64,000 nucleotides of DNA. It comes from Atrina japonica. Lineage: Eukaryota; Mollusca; Bivalvia; Pterioida; Pinnidae. Every line of letters starts with the position of its first letter. The first letter of the stretch is position 1. Below, in pieces: positions 11,334 through 26,169 of this stretch. The notes beneath the pieces were generated by a model. The model saw only the letters and a program-made list of their open reading frames with translations, was not told where the DNA came from and ran no database searches. Location of the stretch: contig BROG01000906.1 in NCBI GenBank assembly GCA_030159075.1, positions 1 to 64,000 of the forward strand, given 5' to 3'. The position numbers and the translations under genes are program-made.

Positions 11334-14071
11334 ATATCTACGATAGATAGATAGATAATGTAGAATCAGAAAATATCGTTGTGGTTTTGATTTCGTTTGA
11401 TTGTTTTCATGTCTGAACGAAATTAAAACCTTGAGATGACAAAATTTTATATAAGCTACATGTTTACACGAAATATAATGTTTTTAAAACAACGAAATTG
11501 TATCTACACATCTGATTCAAACACACACTTGCAAATAAGTATTTTTAGCTTTCGGTACATACTCATCATGCGATGTAAGTTTATATTGACCTCTGCTTCT
11601 TTTGAAGAAACTGATTTATAGCTAAGTCCTTGTAAAATATGTTGAAAGTAGCAATGACCCAGAAAAGACTAGGTGTAAAGAATAAACATATGTTGTACCA
11701 CAGATAATGCTGATCTGCACCAAACTTGGTGTCACTGAACACAACACTCGGTAAAAATGAAATTGAGGTAGGTCTAGTGTAGATTGACAAGGACTAAATC
11801 AGCCGTTATTTATAAATCAATTATTTCCTCATTATACCTTCTTACCTGAGCGATTGATCCGTGCGAAAGGCAAAATGAAATATAATTTGTATCACTTCAA
11901 TAGCTAAAATTACTGTTAATGAGTTTAAATATTGCTTGTGTTCAAAGTAAAAGTTGTCTGTTAAAAGGGGTTGATTTGAATCCTCTTTATTGTAGCTCAT
12001 TAGGTCGACAATATATTGTTTAGTAGATCAATAACACACAGGAATCTCCTAATCCATGATGCTTAAATGTAGGACTTTGGAGGAAAATGTCGAGGTCGCT
12101 TAGTGCAATATACGGATGCATATGCATGAATGCGGCGTTTGTCAAATTCCGCAAACTAAATCCATCTGTGGTTCCAGGTGAGTTATCAAAGAACTTCAGA
12201 AGGTAACAGGATATTAGAACAATAGATATCAGGGAAGTGTAAGTTTAATATATACAAAAGGTTACAGGTAAAATATGACCTTACACCAATATGACTTAAG
12301 TGTACCTACAGGTCAAAGGTCAGATACCGCAAACTTTAACAATCAGATACTAAAATTAATCGCCATAACTTCGACAAAATGAAAAAAAAAAATAAATACA
12401 GACAAGAGAAAAAAACAAACATTGAAAAATGACATATCTCTTGAAATAAAAATGGAAAAAGTACATGCAATATACAATATCTTCATAATAATGTGCAATC
12501 CTTAAATAAACATTTTTAATTTTTTCACTCTACTTTTGTAAAAGGGGTGTGTCTTTCAAATAATTCTGTATAAAATGAATTGGCAATTCGTTACCTGTCC
12601 ATTGGTTCTCGAGGAATGGGACTAAGGATATAACTATTATATATAAAACATGCTTTGAATAAAAAAGACAAAAACAAAAGCAATTGTGAAATTAACATCC
12701 CTCTCACTTTGTCACACACACCCATACACAGTCAGAAATATATACCTATAGTCTAAACAATTAACTGTGTATATTTAGGAGGTTTAGTATATCTTGTTAG
12801 AATTTACTTAAGCATACATTGTAAGATTTGCTGACCTATAACGACGACAACGTATTAGCATATGCTTTGATAATGATATGCACAAATTATCCACTTAGGC
12901 ATGTCAAAATCGTTGAAAAATTCCTATTATTCCACATGTGCATATAAGGAATGTGTACTCATTTGCATATATTGCAAATAATTGATTGATTTCCTCAATA
13001 CCATTGAACGACAAAGATCAAAAACCTGATATTTAAATGTTACTTTGAAGACCGTCCGATCAAATTCAAATATTACAATCATAGAATTAATATCCAAATC
13101 AAAACGGTATTCACCTGGAGAGAAATTTTCCGGTAAATTTGTCGGGACACTTCCATGTGGTATGAAGTGTTAGTAAGGAATGAGTAATTCAAATAGACTA
13201 TTAGCGTTGGCAAATAATTTGATTAGCTCGCATGACATCACAAAGCTGATCGGAACACGTCGTTCAACATCGATATAAGTGTACATAAACTAGCTTTCGC
13301 AGGATCTCATGAAAAATCACAAGGTAAATACACAGGCAACAGATTTCAATGGAACACCCACGAACATTTCCTTCAAAACAAACAATGGCAAGGAAATGTG
13401 CAGTGCTATATTTACCTATTTTATTTATTTATTTATTTATCCATTTATTTATTTATCTAGTTAGTTAGTTAGTTAGTTAGTTAGTTAAATAAGTCATTTC
13501 ATTTCTTTATAGTAGCAAAGATATGGTGTGCTGATGACATTACTTTTTTATGTCTTGTTTATTTCGGAGATGAGAAAATGAAAAAAGCATTCATTCACCA
13601 TATCAATGAGTAATCCTACATAAGGTAATTTGTAAATGGAAAATGGTGACGAATTTGTTTCCGGTGGTGATGACGTAGAATGATAAAAATGTTGATTACA
13701 ATGTTTTGTGCTGCTATTGAAAATAATAACAAAACGACTGATAAATCACTGTGTACTGCCTGTGATAATAGCATTATTCATTCTATAAATAATAAATACA
13801 GAATCCAGCAAATATATTTTGATAATAAATGGTAACATAATGAATGATCACAATACGCTATGTTGATCAATTTTGTATTTCTCCTTCACTTATATGTACC
13901 ATGTAAAGCTTTAGATAGATCATAACTCACCCGACGTTCTGCTTTTCTCATCTTCCGTCTTATGTTTTTATGACCATCATTGATTTCTGTGTAGTGAGAA
14001 TCGTTTCGACATTGTACTCAATGCCCCCCTCTCTCAGATTGTTTTGCACACAAATGGTACTATTGGGGGAC

Positions 14072-14073
<2 letters not shown>
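10715..14073. other. Long non-coding region with minor simple repeats
   Basis: No gene recognised. Besides the tetranucleotide tract above it holds (TTTA)n at about 13414-13457 and (TTAG)n at 13460-13487. Confidence 0.55.
11281..11358. repeat. (TCTA)n/(TCTG)n with an inverted (GATA)n end
   Basis: TCTA, TCTG, then TCTA units are followed by GATAGATAGATAGATA at about 11343-11358, which can pair back on the first half. Confidence 0.92.

Positions 14074-14140
<67 letters not shown>
14074..14140. repeat. (AG)n microsatellite, ~67 bp
   Basis: Uninterrupted AG tract after GGGGGACAGG. Confidence 0.97.
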
Positions 14141-14143
<3 letters not shown>

Positions 14144-17100
14144 CTGTAATCTGAAGTGTTGGTATTTTTGGTTCCTTTACATTTTATTTCTTATTTCAGG
14201 ATAAATACTGACATCTTAGTAGTTTATTGATGGAAGATAACGAAAATATGGTCACGGATGTTTTCTTTAAGCATATCATTTTAACTCATTTGGTACAATA
14301 AACAAATTCAAAAGACAAAATCGTAAAATGTAGACTCCCTGAGAATATATAGTGAAATTGATTTTCCGAACTCTGTTTTGTATATACATGTATATTATTA
14401 ACAATTTTAGTTTTACAAAAGAGACCAAAACAAACGCTCAAGACAACCGTTTCTTCAACTGAACTAGAATAGAATTTAAATTAAATTAGATTAAATTAAA
14501 TTAAATTAAAATTTTATATTTATGTATAATTACTGTACACATGGAAGCATCTGCATTAACAGGAGACAACAGAAGCATGCACAACTGATACGTATATACA
14601 ATGCCATTTTCAAACCATTTCTTGTAATGAAGCGTTTCACTATTGATGCTATCTGCCAATTTAACAATTTTGACTGGAATTACAAATTTTGTTATATCAG
14701 TAATAATTTGAAGGTAATGAAAACACAATTTTATATATCTTTCCGAAATATGATATGTATCCAAAGTGTCATAAAAAGCAATCTCAGATTAATATTTTTG
14801 ATATTTGGAATTATTAATTTGTTGTCACAAAGTGTACATGCAATATTCTACGATGACAACGTTACTGTCCAGCACATCTAAGTAATGTTTTCAATAATTT
14901 TTTAATACAAATAATATAAAATGATATTTTTTTAAAACGTAAAATAAGAAATTCCCAATCATTTTTTTTTATATATAATTCTCATAGTTTTGATATTTAA
15001 AAAAAATGAACTCAGTGCTAGCATATTCTCTGAATTTACAGAGATAAATATATTGAAAAGAACGAAAATATATTTTGAGACAACTTCACGTAATAATGAT
15101 TGAAACCATGGAATTTGGAAATCTTGTCCAAGAGTGGCTAGGACAAATTCGCATAATTTTCACCAACATAAGAAATATAGTCGTGAAAGTGCGTGTATTC
15201 TGTTGTGTTAATCATCTAAATCTTCTTTTGCCATACTTTGAACACACACACACATATACACACACACACAAACACACACATCTTTTAAATCCACATATAC
15301 ATGTTCAGGTTCCTAAATACATAAAAATCATAATTTTCTCCTAATTGTCCTAAGGACTCTTTTCTCAGCTGCTGCTGATATACATTTATGACACAATACA
15401 GAAGTGGGGTCAGGTGTAACGGAAAAGTCGGCATTCCCTGATGACTAACCACACCAACCGTGTGTCCACAGTCACATTAAAATGAGGTAAATGAGGAATC
15501 AATATTCGTTATTATAATTTGATAACACCTTCCTTCCTCATACACACAGAGGTTTCTCTATGGATTCTATGGAATGTTTTTTTTCTAAAACGTTGATGTC
15601 AGTAACAGGGAAAGGACAAATGTTTGTATATGATTAAGAACCGATGTTTAGATGTAAGAGGTATATAAATACCGCTTTACATAATTATGGGCTAGTACTT
15701 TTATTAGCAATTTTATGGGCAACATAACCTCCAGAAAACCAAACACAGTTGATATAATTTGTTATATATAAAATGAAGACATATGGTTCCAGTGATGTAT
15801 GGCTTCGTACAACTTTAAAGGTAGACAACTCTTTTATTACAGCACTGAAGAATATCCAAACATGCGCTGATATATAAAGAACAAAAGATGGACTTGATAT
15901 CTAAAAGTGTTACTCAGTAAGGCTGGTGCCTGAGTTGGAATTGGGTCTTTTGATTTATTATGTTCAAGAACGACTCAGTAAAGACAAGAAACAATCATGA
16001 AGACAGTAAGCTGTACTGTATACTATACAACATAACTAGTATCTGTAATATCAGTTATCAAGCAGTAAAGGCCGAGAACAGTTTGCTGTAAACTGAAGAA
16101 TCGGTATATCGTCTAGGTATATCGTCCCTGGGATTTTAATGTCGATCTTTGAAACCTGTCAACAGTGATTTATTTACCTTACATTTGCTACCTTACCTTT
16201 AATATATAGTGTTGAGTCGTCTGTGCCAAATGGTGACGAGGATTTCTTCCTTACCAATTTCATTTGAATTTTAATGTGCACTCGCAGCGAGTGTGACCAG
16301 TCAACCGGCTTTCTACTCCTTGACACCTGATCCCACCTCGTGTTTGTCCAGTGTTTACCAGATTTGTATATGTATCCGGAACATTCGGAAGATTTATACC
16401 TTTGATAAACATTAGATTACATAACAGACCTTTGACATATACCCTCACGGGCGCATACTCTCTGTAAAGTAAAAAAATAAAACACAAATACACATATACA
16501 TTGTATCAACCCGAATAGACATGTGATCGACATGTATAAATTACATTGTGTTTGATTGACATATACATCTCTGGTAGTCACCAAGTCATTCCTCAGAAAG
16601 GATATCAACTTCTATTCTTCATAAAATCATTTTTCTCAAACAAATCATCAAAATTTCTTGCACCTTGTTAACCAGTAAAATACAATTTATATTATTAGGT
16701 TCAAAAGACTGATTGTTAGAATATTTAAGCAATAAAACCAAAATGCGAAGAAAATGCTGTAGAAAAAAATCCAAACCTAGTATAAAATTCATCATAATAA
16801 AAGTTCCTCGTCATTTAGGAAATTGTAGACAGATAAAATATTTTATCAAACCAATCTGTAAACAAAACTGTTTTCATTTATCTTATATAATCATGTAGTG
16901 ACTGGACAATAAATGAATCATTTTGGTCTGTTATTGACCTTAGGTAAGAAAAAGAATAGAACACATCCTTCAAAGATATGTTTCTTGTGACAAAGAATTT
17001 GAAGAAGGACTAAGCAGAAGTTTGAAAGCAAAATAAAGGAATTAAGATGAGTTAAATAAAGTAAGTCATGTTCCAAGTTCATACATTACAATTCATCTAA

Positions 17101-19354
17101 TCCAAGTGATTTTTAAACTTTGTTTTAAACAGTTGTAATTATATAATCAGTAGACCACCATTTCCACATATTTGGATTACAACTTTCATTAAAATGCTTG
17201 AAATCAGATGTTTATCCCATGTGAAGTATGAGCGCGCATAAAAAGGAAATGTTTCTGAACATATATGAGTAACAAACATACGGCTTCTTTTTTTCAATGC
17301 GCAATATATAGTTTATCTATAAGTTCATGCTTGATATATAGCGTTTATCTTTCCTAGAGCTGTGTTAGATTTGTCGTCGTTTACCTTTCACTTAACATAT
17401 CACATGGTAATGATATACAGAACGTGTTAATTAAGAAATGTTCCTACCTGCCTATACTATATGGCGAACTAACATATAGGTGGTTCACCAATAAACCCGT
17501 GTAATTACTGATTACAATACTAAAACAACGCCGACAGGTACAAGAGGTACGTACACGGCTGACAGCAACAGATAAGCATCTCACTAAGGGTGTTACCGAT
17601 GATGATAAATGCTCAAATGACACCATGTTGAAAACAATGAATTTTTCAGAACAGTTTGACCTCCAACGATTATAAATGCTATAATATTTAGGACAGTTTA
17701 CTCGGTTGCTAGATCAATGATACATTTGGGACAAAATCAATGTTTATCTATTCCTGGATACTCCGTACTAAGAAATTTCTGGATTGTTTTTAAATTAATA
17801 TATTAGGACATTATAACTAATTTGTTGCTCTTTAATCGATACGGTAATTTTGCAAAAAAGAAATATTCAAGTTGCCTCAGTAACTTCCATATCAATTCAA
17901 AATTTATCACAATTTAGAAATCGTAAATACCTGTAGATCGGTTAAAAGTATAAATTCAGATTGACATAGTTTCGGTATTTATGCAAATAATTTATACATT
18001 CTCTCACCACCTGGAGCCCTTTTTTATATAACAAAAGTCATAAATCTTAAATTCTAAGTCCTACGTACTAAGTTAATTGACTTTAAAATAAAACTTGGGA
18101 CCGTTTTATCAACATTGCGGTAGTAACTACGCTAACTCAATCTAAGGGATACAGGCAAATTTTCAAATTAGATATTGATAGTTTACATTTACAAAGATGG
18201 ATGATGACGCATACAATGATATCGTCACTCTACGCACTACCCTGTGTTTGGGTAGCCATAAAAACAATATAGGATTTGACGTAACCCACAAGTCCTAATC
18301 CCTTGTAAGCGACCGGAAGTCACATGTGTGGTCTGAGACATTTGGGTAAACGCCCCAATTTACCTCATGCTCATTAAGGTTTGGTCACTTACACAGTGAG
18401 TCAAGGTATGATCATCTCATTGGAGCTCAACTTATGAAGTCTAATTGACAGAAACGATCGTCCTGAGCATTATAACTTTGGTATTATGTTTATAATATTT
18501 CACCCCCCCCTACCAAAAACAATAACAACAACAAACAAACAAAAACAAAACAAAACAAAATAAATGATAAATTTGTAATGACAACAACCTTGAAAAAGAT
18601 AACCTATACCGTTTTTGAAATTAAATATCCAAAACTATCCGAAGCTTACTTATCCAACATTCTGTTGTTTGACTTCATAATGTTTTTATAATTTCACAGT
18701 GTATTGTAAGATATATGATATCTGATTGTTTCATTATTTACGAGTTATATGTAACAACCTTTTGTTTATATGACAAGAACAAAATCAATGTATATTGCCT
18801 TTATTTATATGTAAATGGTTGTAAAGAGTCTGGAAATAAAGCTGCTCGAGACATCAAATATTTGAATAAAAGAGACGCTGTCTGAAGCTAAATGAACAGG
18901 ACGAGTCATGGCGTCCTTTATGTTCTTCTAAAAATGTATCCGACTAAAAAAATATCGTGTAAATTTGAACTTTTTAATATAGAAGACTATTATATCAGTA
19001 CTCCCGAAGATCTGATCAAAGGAGGGCTGTCAAAATAAAAATGAAATCAAAAATAAAATCATAGAACGAAATTTCTGTACATAAAGTCAAAATTACGAAG
19101 TACCAATGGATATTCAAACCCCAAGTCCATTAGAATACGAGAAATTAGATACAATAACGGTCTCAACATGCAGAACAATTACGAATCCTAAGCAGGGTGG
19201 GACCAGGTGCCCGCATTTCCTATATATACTAGTACTCATATACAGACACTGAACAGGGCCTGATTTTTTCTATTTGACGAATTTTTCCTCTCTTATTTCG
19301 AGATATTCTGTTATAATTATGTTTAAATAGGAATTATATAGAAAATACAGAAAT
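14141..19354. other. Non-coding region, no gene recognised
   Basis: Contains a TTAAA-type simple repeat at 14470-14512, a short CA-rich tract at 15241-15280 and, at 18421-18500, one copy of a dispersed 80-bp repeat (separate entry). Open frames up to 119 codons are present but show no motif, and their composition mirrors the AT-rich background. Confidence 0.5.
18421..18500 (+). repeat. Dispersed 80-bp repeat, copy 1 (possible LINE 3' end)
   Basis: Matches 34162-34241 at about 74 of 80 positions. Both start TGGAGCTCAAC and end TTTGGTATTATGTTTATAAT. The abrupt shared 3' end is what truncated retroelement tails look like; the family is not identified. Confidence 0.8.
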
Positions 19355-20435
19355 ATGTACACAGTTTGTTAGTGTATATGTGTACGTAGTTTGTTAGTGT
19401 ACTTGTGTACGTAGTTTAGTCTACTCGTGTACGTAGTTTGTTAGTGTACTTGTGTACGTAGTTGGTTAGTGTACTTGTGTACGTAGTTTGTTAGTGTACT
19501 CATGTACTTAGTTTGTTAGTGTACTCGTGTACGTAGTTTGTTAGTGTACTTGTGTACGTAGTTAGTGTACTTGTGTACATAGTTTGTTAGTGTACTCGTG
19601 TACATAGTTTGTTAGTGTACTTATGTACGTAGTTTGTTAGTGTACTCGTGTACGTAGTTTGTTAGTGTACTCATGTACGTAGTTTGTTAGTGTACTTGTG
19701 TACGTAGTTTGTTAGTGTACTTGTGTACGTAGTTTGTTAGTGTACTTGTGTACATAGTTTGTTTGTGTACTCGTGTACATAGTTTGTTAGTGTACTTGTG
19801 TACGTTGTTTGTTAGTGTACTCGTGTACGTAGTTTGTTAGTGTACTTGTGTACATAGTTTGTTAGTGTACTCGTGTACGTAGTTTGTTAGTGTACTTGTG
19901 TACATAGTTTGTTAGTGTACGTTTGTAGGTAGTTTGTTAGTGTACTTGTGTACATAGTTTGTTAGTGTACTCGTGTACATAGTTTGTTAGTGTACTTGTG
20001 TACGTAGTTTGTTAGTGTACTCGTGTACGTAGTTTGTTAGTGTACTTGTGTACATAGTTTGTTAGTGTACTTGTGTACATAGTTTGTTAGTGTACGTTTG
20101 TAGGTAGTTTGTTAGTGTACTTGTGTACATAGTTTGTTAGTGTACTTTTGTACATAGTTTGTTAGTGTACTTGTGTACGTAGTTTGTTAGTGTACTCATG
20201 TACGTAGTTTGTTAGTGTACTTGTGTACATAGTTTGTTAGTGTACTTGTGTACGTAGTTTGTTAGTGTACTCATGTAAGTAGTTTGTTAGTGTACTTGTG
20301 TACATAGTTTGTTAGTGTACGTTTGTAGGTAGTTTGTTAGTGTACTCATGTACGTAGTTTGTTAGTGTACTTGTGTACATAGTTTGTTAGTGTACGTTTG
20401 TAGATAGTTTGTTAGTGTACTTGTGTACATAGTTT
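19355..20435 (+). repeat. 25-bp minisatellite, about 43 copies
   Basis: Unit TAGTTTGTTAGTGTACTTGT plus GTACG, with two main variant positions (CTTGTG/CTCGTG/CTCATG and ACGTAG/ACATAG) and a recurring GTTTGTAGG variant at about 19921, 20095, 20321 and 20395. The unit carries the near-palindrome GTACTTGTGTAC. Confidence 0.97.
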
Positions 20436-20689
20436 AAAATCTGAATAAAATCCTAGTTCTTGTGCTTTAGAATTTTTTGTTATATTTTTCTTTTCATTAA
20501 CCCCAGAAACATTAGAACAATTAAATAATTTCATCTTTGATTAAAATTTTGCTTTATTTATTTCAAGATCATATAGACTAATCCATTAGCATTGATTTTA
20601 CATCACTGAATTTTAAATACATGTATAATAATATTCGGGTAAAATTATTGCAGATTGTCTGTACAAATATTGACATATAATACCAAATT

Positions 20690-20945
20690 GCCCTGAAGAA
20701 CTTAAACATGGTCCACACTACCATATAGAAAATCAATAGTAATTCATATTAACTTGACAGGAGTCCATTATATCATATAATCAATGACATTCGAGGTTTC
20801 CACTTGTTTGACAATGTAGTTTTCTGGGGTAATACTTTCCACAATCATCCTCTTAGATATGTTATATGTATGAAATATCACATGGTAAATAGAATTTGAT
20901 ATCGACTTCGCATAGTTCACAATATAACGTAATAAACAGAGATTA
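20690..20945 (+). repeat. Diverged outlying copies of the 47-bp repeat
   Basis: TATCACATGGTAAATAG...TTTGATATCGACTT..GCATAGTTCACAATATAACG at 20874-20931 matches the 47-bp unit. A weaker match lies near 20705-20760. Confidence 0.6.
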
Positions 20946-20989
20946 TACAACGAGTGTAAGTTGATTATCATGTTTATCTAATCTGGTCA

Positions 20990-21055
20990 GTTAATTTTCA
21001 AATTTTGAAAAGACACAAGGTTTACCGAGTGTCTTTTCAAATTTTGAAAATTAAC
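20990..21055. repeat. 27-bp inverted repeat (hairpin), 12-nt loop
   Basis: Arms at 20990-21016 and 21029-21055 match at 26 of 27 positions. The arm contains TTTTCAAATTTTGAAAAGAC. It sits in the segment separating two blocks of the 47-bp array, so it may mark an inserted element. Confidence 0.9.
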
Positions 21056-21318
21056 TAACAAAACTTCAATAACGGACCCCTTTCCCTCCAATTACTTTTA
21101 TCGCCAACAACTGGCTTGTTGCAAATTCATGTACAAACATTTTCATCATAGTAATAGTGCGGGCTCAGCCATTGAGTCAAAGTTTACGTTCCTATTTCGA
21201 CCAATGAAAATGCTCGTAGTGCGTTAACCACGTGTGGTTAACGGGAAAACTTTAAACAACTGTGTTTCCATATAATCAGCTGGGTTTTCATGGTTTAACC
21301 ATACGTGTTAATGTAGAA

Positions 21319-21722
21319 AGAGTATTTTATATAAACTTGGCATAGTCCACAATACCACATAGTAAATAGCAATTAATATCGACTTGACATAGTCCACGAT
21401 ATAACATAATAAAGAGCATTTTATATCGACTCGGCATAATCCACAATATCACATAGCAAAAAGTACTGTATATCGACTTGGCATGGTTCACAATATCACA
21501 TAGTAAATAGTATTTTGTATCGACTTGGCATAGTTCACAATATAACATTATAAATAGTATTTTGTATCGACTTGGCATAGTTCACAATATAACATTATAA
21601 ATAGTATTTTGTATCGACTTGGCATAGTTCACAATATAACATTATAAATAGTATTTTGTATCGACTTGGCATAGTTCACAATATAACATTATAAATAGTA
21701 TTTTGTATCGACTTGACACGGT
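21319..21722 (+). repeat. 47-bp minisatellite, block 1, about 8.5 copies
   Basis: Unit GTATTTTGTATCGACTTGGC + ATAGTTCACAATATAACATT + ATAAATA. The last four copies are almost identical; the first ones are diverged (GTCCACAATACCACATAG). Confidence 0.95.
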
Positions 21723-22322
21723 ATATAAATATAACATACCTGGGAGGGGGGTAGTGGAAATTGTCACCCCGAGGAAATACATTGTCAACCGAGGCGAACT
21801 ACCACCCGATCAGGAATGGTATATTTATTATATTATACCGATCCACTGTATTGAAGCATATATTATCAATTGAATTACTTAAAACGCAAAATAAACTGCA
21901 ACAGCAGTATTATTTTTTATACTTTATTCATGCAAAAATCTACATTTACGTAAGTTCATCACGTTCGTAATACAAACTGCCTTCGATACCTAAACTGTTC
22001 TTAGCGTCGATTTTGAATCTTAAGCCTCAAGCGACTGACTTCAGCAAACATATTTGATAATGATATATCAATTCTGTCAAATTATTTCATTTCGGTTGTT
22101 GTTTCTTTCGGTTCCAGTCTGCGTCGAAGAAATGTATCTTACACAACTCATATAGAGGTTACACGTAATTACAAACAAACAGTACGCGCATCCATTCCTG
22201 CGCATGTGATATTTTTATTGAATATCACCCTGCTGAATATCACCCTGGAATGACCGAGACAGTGGAAAATACTCAACGCTTATTGTCCAATTAAATCGCT
22301 AGAATTGGTGAAGAGGTATAAT
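21723..22322. other. Non-repeat segment splitting the 47-bp array
   Basis: About 600 bp between two blocks of one array. Begins near a G-rich stretch (GGGAGGGGGGTAGTGG) and contains a local duplication GAATATCACCCTG at about 22219-22245. It may be a later insertion, but I found no terminal repeats. Confidence 0.45.
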
Positions 22323-22600
22323 ATTATATAATATCACATAGTAAAAAGCATTTAATATCGACTTGGCATAGTCCACAATATCACATAGTAAATAGCATTT
22401 AATATCGACTTGGCATAGTCCACAACATCACATAGAAAATAGCATTTAATATCGACATGGCATAGTCCACAATATCACATAGTAAATAGCATTTGATATC
22501 GACTCGGCATAGTTCACAATATCACATAGTAAATAGCATTTGATATCGACTCGGCATAGTTCACAATATCACATAGTAAATAGCATTTGATATCGAAAAC
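22323..22600 (+). repeat. 47-bp minisatellite, block 2, about 6 copies
   Basis: Unit ATAGCATTTRATATCGACTY + GGCATAGTYCACAATATCAC + ATAGTAA, same family as 21319-21722 but a distinct subtype (TATCACATAGTAA instead of TATAACATTATAA). Confidence 0.95.
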
Positions 22601-23724
22601 ATATGATTCACAGATAAATAAACCAACATCATAACAACAGATGTCAAATATTCTATTTATTACATTTTCCAGCCATGTTCAATACCTGACGTCTAATAAA
22701 AAAGGAAAAAGTAGCCCAAATTGCAAATGCATTTTGATTGGCTAAAATAAAATACAGCATTTTCCATTTACTTTGGACTGAGTTGTATTTTTAATCAGTT
22801 AAAAATATCAGTGAAAAATATCAATGAAAAATATAGATTATATTTAATTGATAAATTTAATAAAAAATGTAATAAATCCCAGTTTTTCTCCGTTAGTGCT
22901 AGTTTTGTCCCCAGTTAAACCTATTAATGTGATTTTCCCGTGCCATGGTTTATCATTAATTTCTTCTTTAGAGATTAAGTATTTATACTATATGCCCTTT
23001 TACTTTGGAAGAAAAGTGGTAAGTACTCTATATTAAGTGTGTTTCATACTTTCGTAACACACTGTATCAGTTTCTTCAAAATTAATTCTATATCGGTCGC
23101 GTAAAACTTACACGTAATATTATTTAATTTATGCACACGTGATTCCTCCGATATATTTGTTAAATACTTGGGACACCGCTTGTGAGGTGGTGTCATCTTT
23201 TATCTTTCTTTTTGTTCCAGTGTAATATATACCATTCATCGGGGAGATTTATATTCTTCTATTGTCATCATCTTTTTAGTTTTGTGAAACAGACACCAGT
23301 TTCAAAGTAGAAGTGAATTATGCAACAAAAGAATCCAAGTATCGTACGTTAACAGAAATCATGTCAAATTTCGGGAGTGAAATTACCTGGGTAGTCCCAA
23401 ACCTGAAATAAATACAGAGAAATTGACAGGAACTGAGTAAAATAACATCACTAGAGGTAAAGACAGGTGAAAATATGTTAATGTTTATAGAAATCAGTAT
23501 CACCTTATTGTTGGTGTTCAGTTTCAAGTTAATTCCGAGAACAGTGTAAACAAACTAATTTCATTGGCGGACCTAGAGGGGGTTACGGAGGTTACATCTC
23601 CTTCGAATTTTGCATTTTCTATGACTGTTGAAATTTCAATTAACATGAAATTAAATCAATGATATACTCCAGAGAGTATAATTAGACCTAAGTTTCATTC
23701 TACACGTCAAAAAATAGACTCATG
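22601..23724. other. Non-coding segment between arrays
   Basis: No gene recognised; contains the short GGCGGACC-type fragment at 23566. Confidence 0.5.
23566..23640 (+). repeat. Possible fragment of the GGCGGATCC-type dispersed repeat
   Basis: Begins ATTGGCGGACCTAGAGGGGG, matching the terminal signature seen in reverse at 1012 and near 71. The match fades after about 40 bp. Confidence 0.35.
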
Positions 23725-24390
23725 GGCTATTGCTACAAATCGCTATGTCAATCGCAAAGCAGTGATATTGCAACATATTGCTATGTCACTCAGAGAGGAA
23801 TGATATTGTAACAAATCGCTATGTCACTCACAAAGTGATATTGCAACAAATCGCTAAGTCACTCACAAAGGAATGATATTGTAACAAATCGCTTTATCAC
23901 TCACAGAGGAGTAATATTGTAACAAACCGCTTTATCACTCACAGAGGAGTGATATTGTAAAAAACCGCTATATCACTCACAGAGGAGTGATATTGTAACA
24001 AATCGCTAAATCACTCACAGAGGAGTGATATTGTAAAAATCCGCTATATCACTCACAGAGGAGTGATATTGTAACATATCGCTATGTCACTCACAGAGGA
24101 GTGATACTGTAACATATCGCTAAGTCACTCACAGAGGAGTGATATTGTAACATATCGCTATGTCACTCACAGAGGAGTGATACTGTAACAAATCGGTAAA
24201 TCATTCACAGAGGAGTGATATTGTAACATATCGCTATGTCACTCACAGAGGAGTGATATTGTAACAAATCGTTATGTCACTCACAAAGTGATATTGTAAC
24301 ATATCGCTATGTCACTCACAGAGGAGTGATATTCTAATAAATCGCTATGCCACTCACAGAGGGATGATATCGTAACAAATTGCTATGTCA
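23725..24390 (+). repeat. 38-bp minisatellite, about 17 copies
   Basis: Unit AGAGGAGTGATATTGTAACA + TATCGCTATGTCACTCAC. Copies with and without GAGGAG differ by about 5-8 bp in length near both edges. A following pair of ~90-bp related segments (GTTAGTAATTA...CATAGTTAGG) lies at 24390-24540. Confidence 0.95.
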
Positions 24391-25904
<1,514 letters not shown>

Positions 25905-26106
25905 TATTTTTTTTTTCAAAAATAAATCCTTGTGACATTTTAAATTTATAATTCACTGTGAGAATATTGAAGTAGAATTTTGACACAGAACTTCACTTTA
26001 GATTTCAGATATATATATATATTGAACGTTCTTATTGCGATATTTACAAATACTAAGATTATGCGGAATGGACAGATTTGTTAATTGATTATTTATCTAT
26101 CTGTTT

Positions 26107-26112
26107 ATTTTT

Positions 26113-26147
<35 letters not shown>

Positions 26148-26150
26148 TTC
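26107..26150. repeat. (TTTA)n microsatellite
   Basis: About ten TTTA units just upstream of the Sp8/9 promoter segment. Confidence 0.93.
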
Positions 26151-26169
26151 ACTTCTTCATATAGCAATT

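Noticed and set aside
19355..24390. CRISPR-like arrays (regular 25-, 38- and 47-bp repeats)
   Set aside because: The repeats are contiguous with no unique spacers, there are no cas genes, and the DNA is clearly animal.
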